DNA from: Trissonchulus latispiculum
Lineage: Eukaryota; Nematoda; Enoplea; Enoplida; Ironidae
Reading direction: 5' to 3'
DNA: 64,000 nucleotides
Assembly (NCBI GenBank): GCA_030248195.1
Contig: JASAND010011259.1
Span: forward strand, 1-64,000
Shown here piece after piece: positions 45,001-55,539 of this stretch (position 1 is the first letter of the stretch; every line of letters begins with the position of its first letter). The position numbers were made by a program, and so were the translations under genes. Below the pieces are notes generated by a model that was not told the origin of the DNA, ran no database searches, and worked only from the letters and a program-made list of their open reading frames with translations.

Positions 45001-46650
45001 TTCACATTTGGCAATGACAATAAAATGCTGCCATTCTTTTGTCTCAGAAACCGCAAATGTTGGGAAGTTGAAACTAATCAAATGCTAACGTCGCCGTACA
45101 GTAGGACAATATGTTCTATGAAAAACAAATAAAACATTGAACACATATATTTCAAACACTGCGGCGGTATAATACCCCTTTTAAGGGGCAACTTGTTTTG
45201 AACTGATTTTGTAAAACTGCGGCCAAAATTTTTTGATCGAAGATTGCTCCACAACCAATGGGTGGATCTAAAAGATATGCGGACCTGTGAGGCGTTGGCA
45301 TGACATGAGCCATGGGGAAGGACAGAGTAAGGGAAGAGCGAATCAAAATTGTCCATATTAGTTGTCTGTGCAATAAACATGATGAAGCAAGAGCGGATAA
45401 TACTAAAATGAAATCTATAGAGTGTTTAAGGATGCTCTGTGCTGGTTGTCTGCATTACACTCTCAAGAATACGATGCAACGTGTTGAAATCATATTTTAT
45501 TCTAATTTTTCACCGAAAATTAAAAAAGTTCGCATTTTTAGCTGATTATGGGATAGATCTTTATAAACTTCTGGAATTTGTATGGGGTGGAAACCTCGTC
45601 GGAGTCGTGGTAGACATCCCAAGTATCAGACCCTGTTATTACGGATGCTGTTGTGTAGACTTTCTTAAGCACTGGAAAACAAGCAAACATGACAGCATTA
45701 TGCAGTAACTACCTTCCCTTACAATTTGAAATTCCATAGATTCGATCAGAAATGAATTCAAAGTCGAAGTTGTTGTTAATTTGGTAAGTTAGCGTGACTT
45801 TACGCGCATTGACCGCTCGTCGGTTCTCCCGCCATCAGATTGACCCTCGCTTGCAAATATTTTTTCTATCCTTCAGTTCCCCTAAGGTTCATTCTAAAGC
45901 TTCGTCAAATGATATAAAAATTTTGCACAAAACTGCTAAGATGCACAAAAATGAACCCAGACGTAAAGTGACAAAAATGCTTTAAATTATTTATGAAATT
46001 ACTATTTGTTTGAGATTTATATGGGTGTAGCCCCCCCTCTCTTCAAATTAAAGGGTATCGGCGTTATGAATTATTATGAAGTTTTGGCTGGCAGCGCTAA
46101 GGATTACGGGAATTTTGGCTGGCGGTTGTAGTTTATAAATTGTAGTTTATAATCACTTATACTACCATTTAAATGCTATTTTAAGCTCCTTTAGCTGTTT
46201 ATATCTGATTTCTAGCCATTTTTTCGAGTTTCCAAAATTTTTGCATTTTCTTCTTAATTTGGTCCCCATTTTAGGGGAGGAGGGTGTGGTTTGAGCTCGT
46301 CTTATTGTGAGTATAACAGCAACAACAACAAAGTTATTTATTTGGCCAATGAGATACAGTTACACATGCAGTATGCTTATGGCAGAATAAGTATAACAAT
46401 ACATGACAGGCCAAAATGGATACATACAAGACCATGTATGAACCAGAACAACTGTAAAGCCACCCGCGGGCGCCAAATGTAAAGCCACCTACCAGCTAGG
46501 CAACTTCACTACAACTGAATTTAATGCCTGCCTGAACTACCAAGTCAAAACAGAAAACCAAGAGAAAAGGTTAACAAAGTCCAACTCTACGCGAACAATG
46601 CAGAAAAAACACAGACAACTAAAAACTCTACATGTATACGAAAAGGAAGA
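45001..46650. other. No gene recognised
   Basis: AT-rich. An open frame ending 45708 (+) reads EFVWGGNLVGVVVDIPS and CYYGCCCVDF but is not supported by splice context or homology. Confidence 0.3.
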
Positions 46651-46657
46651 ATAACAT

Positions 46658-47342
46658 CAAGAGTGCATAATTGCACTATATATAAGAAGAACAGTAAGCC
46701 ACTAGAGGGCTCCTCTTCTTGGCATTGCGTAACGGTGCTCCGACCACAATACGCGAATGTTCCCCCGTTTGGTGGGGGGGTAGCTCTCTTCGACAAAGCA
46801 TACCCCCCTCCGTTTGGTGGGGGGGTAGCAGATAAGAGGTCCCCGTTTGGTGGTGGGGGTAGCCAACAGCCAATCAGATTGCAGAGACCCCCTCCCCGTT
46901 TGGTGGGGGGGGGGTATAGCAGAGGATTACGGTAGTTTTTGTTCTATTTGAGAAAGGGTCCCCGTTTGGGTGGGGGTGATGCAAAAGGGGTCCCCGTTTG
47001 GTGGGGGGGTAGGCAAAAGAGGTCCCCGTTTGGGGGGGGTCGCCAACAGCCAATCAGATTCAGCCAATTTCAGCCTGACTTGGCGACCCCCCCCCAAACG
47101 GGGACCCCTTTTGCGTACCCCCCCCCCCAAACGGGGACCCCTTTTGCATACCCCCCCCACCAAACGGGGACCCCGTTTGCATACCCCCCCCCCCAGCGGG
47201 GAGGGGGGATGCTTGGCGACCCCCCCACCAAACGGGGGAACATTCGTGTATTGTGGTCGGAGCACCGTTACGCAATGCCAAGAAGAGAAGCCCTCTAGTG
47301 GCTTACTCTTCTTCTAATATATAGTGCAATTATGCACTCTTG
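46658..47342. mobile_element. G-run hairpin element, one of two adjacent insertions
   Basis: Begins CAAGAGTGCATAATTGCACT and ends with the inverse. Flanked by ATAACAT at 46651-46657 and 47343-47349. Arms hold about seven CCCCGTTTGG-G(n) modules on the left and five inverse modules on the right. Confidence 0.87.
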
Positions 47343-47349
47343 ATAACAT

Positions 47350-47766
47350 CAAGAGTACATAATAGATAAGAGTATGACAACAGGCAGGCTCTCTGTTATC
47401 AGAGCAAAAACTATGCTATGCGCGCTATCGGCTACCCCCCCCCCACAAATTGATCCCCTCTCACACCGCCCCTATATGGGTACGGGGTCCAAACGGGGGT
47501 CGCTCACTGCTTTGCATAATTACACGTTATAATTAACCGAGGCCTAATTTGGGAACAGGGTGCAAGCGTGTATGTTTAACATAAGCATGTAGAAAACATG
47601 CTAAGCGAGTGAGCGACCCACGTTTGGAACTATGTACCCATATAGGGGCGGTGTGAGAGGGGGTCAATTTGTGGGGGGGGTTAGCCGATAGCGCGCATAG
47701 CATAGTTTTTGCTCTGATAACAGAAAGCCTGCCTGTTGTCATACTCTTATCTATTATGTACTCTTG
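47350..47766. mobile_element. CAAGAGT-family element adjacent to the previous one
   Basis: Begins CAAGAGTACATAATAGATAA and ends with the inverse. Flanked by ATAACAT at 47343-47349 and 47767-47773, so two elements share a three-fold copy of one target site. Inner arms include GCGCTATCGGCTACCCC and its inverse. Confidence 0.87.
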
Positions 47767-47799
47767 ATAACATATAATAACATAAGTTCTAAAACTAAT

Positions 47800-48170
47800 T
47801 GGGATAATTGATAATGAATAAAATAAGTAAGTAAAGTAAAATAAGTCTTCATTGACACAACTACAAACGGTATAGGCATATACGTATCATACAATTTCTG
47901 CGTAGCAAAGGCAACAAAACGGTCAGAAACAGCAGCAACTGTTACAATGTGAAGCAACAAGTCAAATGTACGTAAACTTAACCAAAATCATATTTTAACA
48001 CATAACTAAAATCAGCACAATCGATCTGTTTTTAAAAGCGGAAATATTCGATGCTGTTGGAATGTTGGGTTTTAGGCTGTTCCAAACTGGAATAACTCTG
48101 TTTGCAAACAAATATTCTCTACAGCTTAATCGAGGTTTAAGAGATTTTAATTGCAAGAAATGGCCCCTGG
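47800..48170 (-). pseudogene. 3' fragment of a non-LTR retrotransposon
   Basis: On the - strand the frame reads PRLSCREYLFANRVIPVWNS and then NIPTASNISAFKNRS, the usual C-terminal end of jockey/CR1-type reverse transcriptase ORFs (F-x-x-R-V-x-x-x-WN-x-L). A simple CTTA-type tail follows toward 47815. 5'-truncated. Confidence 0.7.
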
Positions 48171-49450
48171 GGCCTATTTCATCATTAGTCACAGTTCTCA
48201 AGCCACAACTTGTAGACTTGTGACTTGTGGCCACAAGTTATCCAAAATTGGGTTTCATCAAAATTTACAGGCAACTTGTGGCCACAAGTCACAAGCCACA
48301 AGTATGACAGACAACCACGCTAAAATGACGTCAGAGCTCACAAGTTGAGGAAGTACTTGTGGGAATGCTTACGTAGCTTACGGTAGCTTACGTTTAACAT
48401 AACCATAAAAAGCGCCATTTGAAGGCTCTCGCAGAAAATTAGTTCCGTGCTGAGATTCAGTTCTTTGATTTCAACACCGCAAGTGGCTTTGATCCCGTCA
48501 AACCGTGATTTATTTACTATTTATTTATTGAGTTATATATTTTCGTAACCTTTTGTGGAATTTTTCCGTGAAGGAAGTCGACGTATGTTTTTAGGAAGTT
48601 TGCGACGTTTCCCGTGTGCAGATGTTTTCGTACTATTTCGCTGTGTAATTTGAAGGCACGCTCCTTAAGGTGGTAGTAGGGTTGTTCCAATAAGAAATTG
48701 ACCGGGCCGGGTTCAGGCTCGGGCCAACCAACCTCCTCGGGCTTACAGTTTACCAGTGAGACCCCTCCACAGAGAGACCATACTCCCCTCCCCCCTACCC
48801 GACCTCAGAAAAAATGGCTATAAATCAGCTATAAACCGCTAAAGATGGTTATTTATAGCAATTAACCGGTAATATAGGCAATTATAAACCACAATCTGGG
48901 CTAATTTAGGCATATTTTAGCACAAATTTGTTAATTTTCAAGCCCTATTTTGACATACGAAAACTATTGACAGAAGCTTTTGAGTATACGTTTAATGTAC
49001 AGTACATCGAAAAAGGAGCACTTTTAGCTAAAAAACTACCTAGCTGAACTTGGCCCCCCCCAACATGCTGATCAAACTATTTGTGATTGCCAATCGTTTG
49101 GTCACGTTTGGTCACGTTTGATCACAGAAAGATTTTCGTTTGGTCAGGCTTCGGATTTTAGAAAAAGAGAAAAATCTATACCAAGGAGTCAACTTCATGC
49201 TGGCTCCCCCACTTTGCTAAAATTCAAAAATTCTTATTTTATTGAAAAGCCCTCGTTTGATCACAGTAGTGTTTCGTTTGGCCAGGCATAAATCTTTAAA
49301 ACGCAAATGATTTCTATTTCTGAATCTTCAATTTCTACGAAATAAGTTGGCTTGTTTCGAAATCTTATCAAAAATTCGTAGTCTGTGGTCGGGGGATGAG
49401 CGGAGGTGCAACCATAGGTGTGCCAGGCTACAGTTTATCCCTGGGAGCAT
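48171..49450. repeat. Palindrome fragments, no gene
   Basis: CTTGTGGCCACAAG occurs twice at 48227-48293. A lone left end of a TTAA-type element (TTAAGGTGGTAGTAGGG) is at about 48666. The rest is AT-rich. Confidence 0.45.
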
Positions 49451-50290
49451 AGGTGTACCTTGAGCGAAAGGTGGGGGTAGCCGAAATTAGGGTAGGTGGG
49501 GTCCCCCCTAAACAGTTTCAACCCCCTACCAGAAGTTGTGAAAAGTTTTAAACAGAAATTCGAAAATTTTCAAAAAATTAACGAAAAATTGCTAAAATTC
49601 GCTTAATTACCTTAAAAATCGCTAAAACTGGCTGCAAATTGAGAACATTTTTCTGTTTTTTAACGAAAAACCGATTTTTCGGTAACTTGCCCCTCGAAAA
49701 TTTTTCTTACCCCTACCTCCAAGTCTACTTTCCGACCCCACCCCATAGCTGTTCCTGGGAGGTGGGGGAACCCTTCCCAACAAATGGAAAAGTGCCGAGC
49801 CGACCCCTCGAAATTTTGGAGGCAGACCCCACCCCACTGGCCAAATCCCAGATCCCACCACAAAATTTTGAAAACTTTGCCTCAAAATTAGTAAAAATTT
49901 GAAATTTTTTTAGAAAAAGTCGAAGTTTTAGCAAAAACCCATGTTTTTTGAATAAATGAGCAAAAATGAAGAAATATTGTTGAGTGTTAGTTGGAAATAC
50001 CGTTTTTTAGCGAATTTCTTATTGTTTCTAAAATTTTACCGAAAATCCCCCCAAATTCGATTTTTCTGGACCCTACCCCACCTCAAAACGGCTGACCCCA
50101 CCCACCCTAATTTCGGCTACCCCCTCCCCCAACTTTTTCTCAAGGTATACCCTTTTTTGCCCCTTGGTTTGGGTTTGCCTTTTGCTTTTTTGCCCCTTGG
50201 TGCCCCCTCCCCTTTTTTGCCAGACCCCCTCCCACCTACATTTTTTCAAGCCCCACATTTCCCCCTTTTTTCGCCAGCCACACCTGTGTA
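49451..50290. repeat. G/C-run fold-back with CATAGGTGT-type ends
   Basis: CATAGGTGTACCTTGAGC near 49451 and CCACACCTGTG ending about 50288 are inverse-like ends. Internal segments GCCGAAATTAGGGT and CCTAATTTCGGCTACC are inverted. Similar ends recur at 54535, 55590, 55944, 56101 and 56293. Confidence 0.55.
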
Positions 50291-50605
50291 GTCAAACAAA
50301 CAAACAAACAAATTAGTTTATTCAGTAAAACACACAAATTATGTATAGTCAACGTAAAAGATTTACTGAAAAGGGGCACACAGTGTTGAGATTACAAGCT
50401 ACAACTACTTACGCACACCCAGTAAATTAAGAAAAGAGTACAGGGAGTTATATTATACATCACCAAGTTAAAATTTCATATATACCCAAAACAGAAGACA
50501 AACAGCTTCAATTTGATATGGAATACACAGAGAATTAGTAATTAGTATTATAGAATTACATAAAAAGTATAGAAAATCTTAGAATATTTTGGCATAAGCA
50601 CTTAA

Positions 50606-51586
50606 GGTGGTGATTCCCTTTGGTCACATAAGTTTGCACCATTATTACTCATTCATTACTTGGAGTTAAGAAGCCATTTTTGTATCAAAATGTAGCTTGA
50701 CATTTCCTCTTTTTAATGCATGCCATGAAACTAATGTTGCTTTTCCAAAATATTTTAAACACATTTTAGAAGAAGTATAATTTTCCAGAATTTTTGCAGA
50801 CTCAAGTAAATTTTTTCGCGAAACATAGGTAATATCGTTCGATACCTCCATGAAATAGCTGGGGTCGATTTTTCATTTATTGTGAAATCGCTCTTCGTTT
50901 TAGAGAAATAAGCTGAAATGTGAGCGTAACCTGGATTTTGCCTACTTTTTCCAAATTTGTCAACCGATTACTTTAGCTAGAAAGCAGCAATCGGGGCAAC
51001 TAAAAAATCGTCCCTGGGTATATTTGTGCAGAACACATTTGTTCAGTAGCAGCCCCCCAGATTGCATGGTGAATGCTCCACAATCTTTGGAAAAAATTTG
51101 GTCGTGTTTTTGCAAAAACTACATTTTTTATGATAGCAGCCTACAGGATAGCAGTTGGAAGACGATCATGCGTGGGATAATTTGTCCCTGTGAGACCTTC
51201 AGATCGACGACCTTAGTTTGATTTTACTGCTTGCTTAGTTCAAGAAATGTTGGATTATTTGATTTCTGCAAAAATGACAAGTTTTCGACGCCAAAACAAG
51301 AAAAACGGCTATATCTCACGGTAGAGAAAAGCTAGAAACTTGCTTTCAAAAGCAAAAATGTGAAGCTCAATGAGATCTTTCGAATGACTATAGTCATAAC
51401 TGTATAGCATATACCAAACGTTCAGAATTTGGGAAAAACCACTCTGACCGGAAATCTCGAATTTTTGAATCGGGATTGCGCGGAGGGTGTTAGAACGCTA
51501 AAAGTACTTATTTTGGAAAGTTTCATCAAATTTAATCTTGATTTACGCCGCCAAATAACAATATGTGCCCAAAAGGAATCACCACC
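50606..51586. mobile_element. TTAA element family 2
   Basis: Ends GGTGGTGATTCCC and GGAATCACCACC, bounded by TTAA at 50602-50605 and 51587-51590. 981 bp, no transposase. It sits in the last codons of the retrotransposon ORF (IIDL then SAYAKIF on either side). Confidence 0.8.
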
Positions 51587-51775
51587 TTAAATCAATAATA
51601 TGCAAGGAGCGTTTAAAGACATCAAGAGAGACCGAATTAACTACACAGAACGGAAGGTTGTTCCAAGCATTCACTATTCTATTACTGAGAAAATTCTTCT
51701 TTTCGTTTCGATGGCAGGTTTTGGTATTGAGCACATAATTATGTCCCCGAAGCCTATTACTTTCTTTAACAGTAA

Positions 51776-52230
51776 AGCCCGGTTCATACCTCTGTCCGTT
51801 TGTCCGTTTCTGGTTGTCCGTTTGTCCGTTTGTCCGTTTGTCTGCTCACATACTGGTTCATACCTTTCCGTTTTTCCGTTTGTCCGTTTGTCCGTTTGTC
51901 CGCTTGTCCGTTTGTCCGTTTGTCCGTTTAAGTTTTTGATTCATACTTTTCCGTTTGTCCGTTTGTCCGTTTGTCTGTTTGTCCGGAAGGGTTGTCCGTT
52001 TAGACTTCAACACTGCTCTACTTTTCCGTTTGTCCGTTAGCAAGAAGTATGAATCAATTCATAAAAGCAAACCAGACAAACAGGCAAACGGACAAACGGA
52101 CAAACGGAAACGGACAAACGGACAGCTAGGTATGAACTGATATATGTGTACAGCAAAACGGACAAACGGAGAAACGGAAATTCGGACAAACAGACAAACG
52201 GACAAACGGAAAATAGGTATGAACCGGGCT
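51776..52230. mobile_element. PIF/Harbinger-like MITE with octamer arms
   Basis: Starts AGCCCGGTTCATACCT and ends AGGTATGAACCGGGCT, flanked by TAA at 51773-51775 and 52231-52233. The 3-bp TAA duplication suits PIF/Harbinger. The arms are tandem TGTCCGTT octamers on the left and the inverse AACGGACA on the right, which explains the open frames rich in SVCPFV on one strand and TNGQTDK on the other. Confidence 0.8.
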
Positions 52231-53238
52231 TAAAGAAGCCGGTACACTTTAGGCTATCTAATCCATGGACTATGCGGTAGCATTGAGATAAATCAGATTT
52301 TACTCGACGAAGTTCTAAACTGTCCAGATTTAAAATTTTAAAACGGTCTGCATAAGATTTTCCACTTAGACAAGGGATGCGTTTGGTAAACAGTTTTTGA
52401 ACCTTTCAATTTTGACAATGTCTTTCTTCATGTATGGGTTCCAACTTCCAAATTACACAATTATACTCTACAATGGGTCTCACGCACGTGACATATATAG
52501 CACGCAGAAATGACAATTCCCTAGACCTAAAGGACTTGAAAATCACATTAGACCTTTGCATCGCTTTTACTGCAGTTTTGGAGTAGTGTTCCGAAAATTT
52601 TAACTTATCATCTATCCAAACTCCAAGATCTTTAACACAATTTGCTGTCGGAATCCGTATATCGTTAACCTCATATACATTGTTTGGATTATTGAAACCA
52701 AAGTGCAGGAGAACGCATTTTTCTAAAGCAATCTTTAGCTGATTTTCCGAAGCCCAGTTAAAAACGTTATTAATGTCTTGCAATAGAAAATTATAAGCTA
52801 TTTCTGAGTTGGACACAAAATATAGTTTTGTATTATCTGCGTAAATTTTTATATGTCTAAACTTCACACAACTAACGACATCATTGATATAAATAAGAAA
52901 CAGAAGAGTCCTCAAAATACTGCCTTGCGGCAGTCCGGTCAAAACTCTACTCGGGTCAGACAGCTTGCCATTGACCTTGACAGACTGGAAACGGTTTGAC
53001 AAAAAAGAAATTATCCAATTTAGAAAATTTTTAGGTACTTTGTAATGTTGTAATTTGAAACGCAATTTCAGATGGCTACCAGTATCAAATGCCTTGTTTA
53101 CAACAATATATACAGCATCTACAGGAACTCTATCATCAACGAAAATCATACGAAACCCAGTCTCAGACATTCCAAAAGCTGTGTTGTAGTAGATCGGCCA
53201 GGAATAAACCCATGCTGGTGAGGGGACAGGAGATTTAA

Positions 53239-54245
53239 GGTGGTGGTATCCTTTTGTGCAGTGCTTTTGTGGTGTTTTTTGAAACGCTATAACTTTCGCA
53301 ATATTGGGAGTTGCAAAGAGCTTTATACATCGTTTTAAAGCTTATTATCTGTACATTCACATGAGCTTACGAAACTTGCAAAATTAGCAAAACATTAGCA
53401 AACATTTTCTGACATGCTGACATCTAACAGGATGAATATGGACCAAACGTTTTTGAACATCGATTTCTCAAAACTGAAGAATCGGCCAAAAGATCTTTTT
53501 GTGCCACGATATGAAGGACATATGGGCCGAGGGACGTTTTTTTGGATTTGGCTCAGCAGGTCTTAACGGTCGAGAAAATCGGCCAAATGCACAGTAACAC
53601 AAAATTTCGCAACTTCGCATTGACTTTTCTTGCTACTCAATAAGTTTTAGCCCAAACCAAGAAAAACGTCCCTCCGCAGAAGTGCGAATTTCGATTCTGC
53701 CGAAAATCTCCGGAATCCGTCCAGTAGTTTTTGAGAAATCGATGTTCGAAACAAAATAATCGCAGTTTTGCCAAAATGGTTTTTCGGCCAAATCTCTAGC
53801 TGAAAGCAATAAAGTCCGGCTAATAGGCATTCATAAAATGTGCATTTGGACGATGTATCGATTGAGTGTAACTAAGCCAATTTTGTCCTTAACATGTAGC
53901 AGTAATTTTGAAAAAACTGATTTCCTCGAAAATGGCCATTTTTTGACCCTAAAAACAGTTTTTTGCTTATACTGACTTAACCACTGGAGATAGCTCAAAG
54001 GTTGTATGAGCAAAAATGTTCATTTTCGAGTCCTCTTTCCAGCCATACCAACTAATCCCGTGTCTTGTCTGCCAACTGAGAGCTGAAGGCCAAAAACCAA
54101 AACTTTCTTATCTTTTGGCCTAAGAATACGGGACTGGTCCTAAAATGTTAAACAGCACGGAAATAGGTTATTTCGTAAGTTTTAGCCCTTTGCGTAAAGG
54201 ATTAAAGCCGTAGGAGTCAAAAATACCCGATAGGAAACCAGCACC
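53239..54245. mobile_element. TTAA element family 1, copy C
   Basis: Ends GGTGGTGGTATCC and ATAGGAAACCAGCACC, bounded by TTAA at 53235-53238 and 54246-54249. 1007 bp. Inserted in the reverse transcriptase ORF of the older retrotransposon; the flanking codons are in frame across the site. Confidence 0.83.
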
Positions 54246-54384
54246 TTAAACTGCTGAAATAGTCATGCAAAGCATTTTTGAGTATCCGTTCCATCAGCTT
54301 ACAGCAAATACAAGTCAGACTAACAGGACGGTAATTAATAGCCATGGACTTATTGCCCTTGCCGCTGTATATAGGCACCACGGA

Positions 54385-54650
54385 GGGTGGGGGGACCCCC
54401 CCCCAATTTTCGATTTTATGCCATTTTTGACCACTTTTGGGCCAAAATCTGGGGGGGAGTGGTACCAAAAATCTCAAAATCTGGGGGGGTCGCAAAAATT
54501 TGTCATTTTGGGGGGGGGGCCCCCCCCCCCCTAACACCTATGGTAAGGGGGGGGGTTGGGGTGGTGGCACCCCCCCCCCCCAGCCATTTTGTCACCCCCC
54601 CCCCCCAGAACTTTTGGGGGGGGGTCGTCGGGGGGGGGGGGGGGTAAAAC
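54385..54650. repeat. G/C-run repeat
   Basis: Runs of up to 13 G or C, with segments ATTTTCGATTTTATGCCATT and CCCCCTAACACCTATGG. An inverted copy lies at 56113-56300. No coding meaning. Confidence 0.6.
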
Positions 54651-55213
54651 TGCCAAAATTGGGTAGTTTTAGAGTAAATTTTGCAAAATTCAAAAATGTC
54701 CAAATTTTTGGCTTAAAGTGTCTATTATTGCGAGGAATACACATTTTTAACTGTATTATGAACTTTCTGACTTATTATTGACCTTATTTTGAACTTGGAA
54801 ACATGTTGGCAATCAAGTTTTCGAGTTTAAAAACCATGAATAATGCCAAAATCACTTCATAGTTGAATGTTCATTGGCATTAGAAACGGCTGAAAATGCG
54901 ATTTTTGGCATAAAAATTTTGGGGGGAGGATTGGGGGGTCTTCAGAGCGCCCCCCCCACCCACTAGCGGATCCAGGATTCGGTGACGGGTGGGAGGGGCG
55001 GTAAAATTTTTCCACCGGGGGGTCTGTTTCGGGTTCCCAGAAGTTGAAGAAATTTTTTGTTTTTGCAATAAAATCGGTCTTCGGATCTTTAATTCTTTTC
55101 ATACTGAAGAGTGAAGAACTGAGAAAATTTTTTAAAATTCTTGACATTTTTAGGCAAAAATGGTAATTTTCTCCGAAAAATCGGATGCAATTCATAATTC
55201 GGGGGGGCGGCCG

Positions 55214-55530
55214 TAGTGGCGGCGCCAGGGGGGGGGCCGGGCCCCCCTTTGCGATTTGGGCCCCTCCCTTTGGGGGTGTCGGCCCCCCCCCTTGAAAAAT
55301 TTTCAGCTGTTTATTTGCATATATAATTTGAGTGTTTTTAAGAAATTTTTTAAAAAATCGGTAACTTTTTTGCCAAAAATCGAAAAATTTTGCTAGGGCT
55401 TGAGAAATTTTTTTGGAAAATGATGGGTAAAATTGGCTAAAATTTGGCAAAATTTTGGATTTACCAAAAGAGATAGCCGGATTTTTGGGTCGGGCCCCCC
55501 CCCCTTCAAAAAATCCTGGCGCCGCTGATT
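55214..55530. mobile_element. hAT-like element with 8-bp TSD
   Basis: TAGTGGCGGCGCCAGG at the left, CCTGGCGCCGCTGATT at the right, and GGCGGCCG at both flanks (55206-55213 and 55531-55538). 317 bp. The GC-rich duplication gives it less weight than the copy at 13297. Confidence 0.6.
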
Positions 55531-55539
55531 GGCGGCCGC

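Larger units (their letters stand above)
50291..54380 (-). pseudogene. Broken non-LTR retrotransposon (reverse transcriptase), interrupted by three elements
   Basis: Fragments on the - strand, 5' to 3': 54250-54375 (SMAINYRPVSLTCICCKL), 52406-53234 (PHQHGFIPGRS, GLPQGSILRTLLFLIYIND, IYADNTKLY, LGVWIDDKLKF), 52231-52405 in another frame (GKSYADRF, LRRVKSDLS) and 51591-51775 (NRIVNAWNNLPF). It ends in a TTTG repeat tail at about 50292-50311. Family type is jockey/CR1-like. Insertions: TTAA element 53239-54245, TAA-flanked element 51776-52230, TTAA element 50606-51586. The catalytic YADD reads YADN and there is a frameshift near 52406, so it is inactive. The endonuclease half is absent. Confidence 0.85.

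Noticed and set aside
45439..45708. + strand frame ending WKTSKHDSIMQ
   Set aside because: Some protein-like sequence, but no homology, no clear acceptor in phase, and AT-rich start.
51600..52140. 146-residue frame rich in SVCPFVRL
   Set aside because: It is a translation of TGTCCGTT octamers in the MITE arms.
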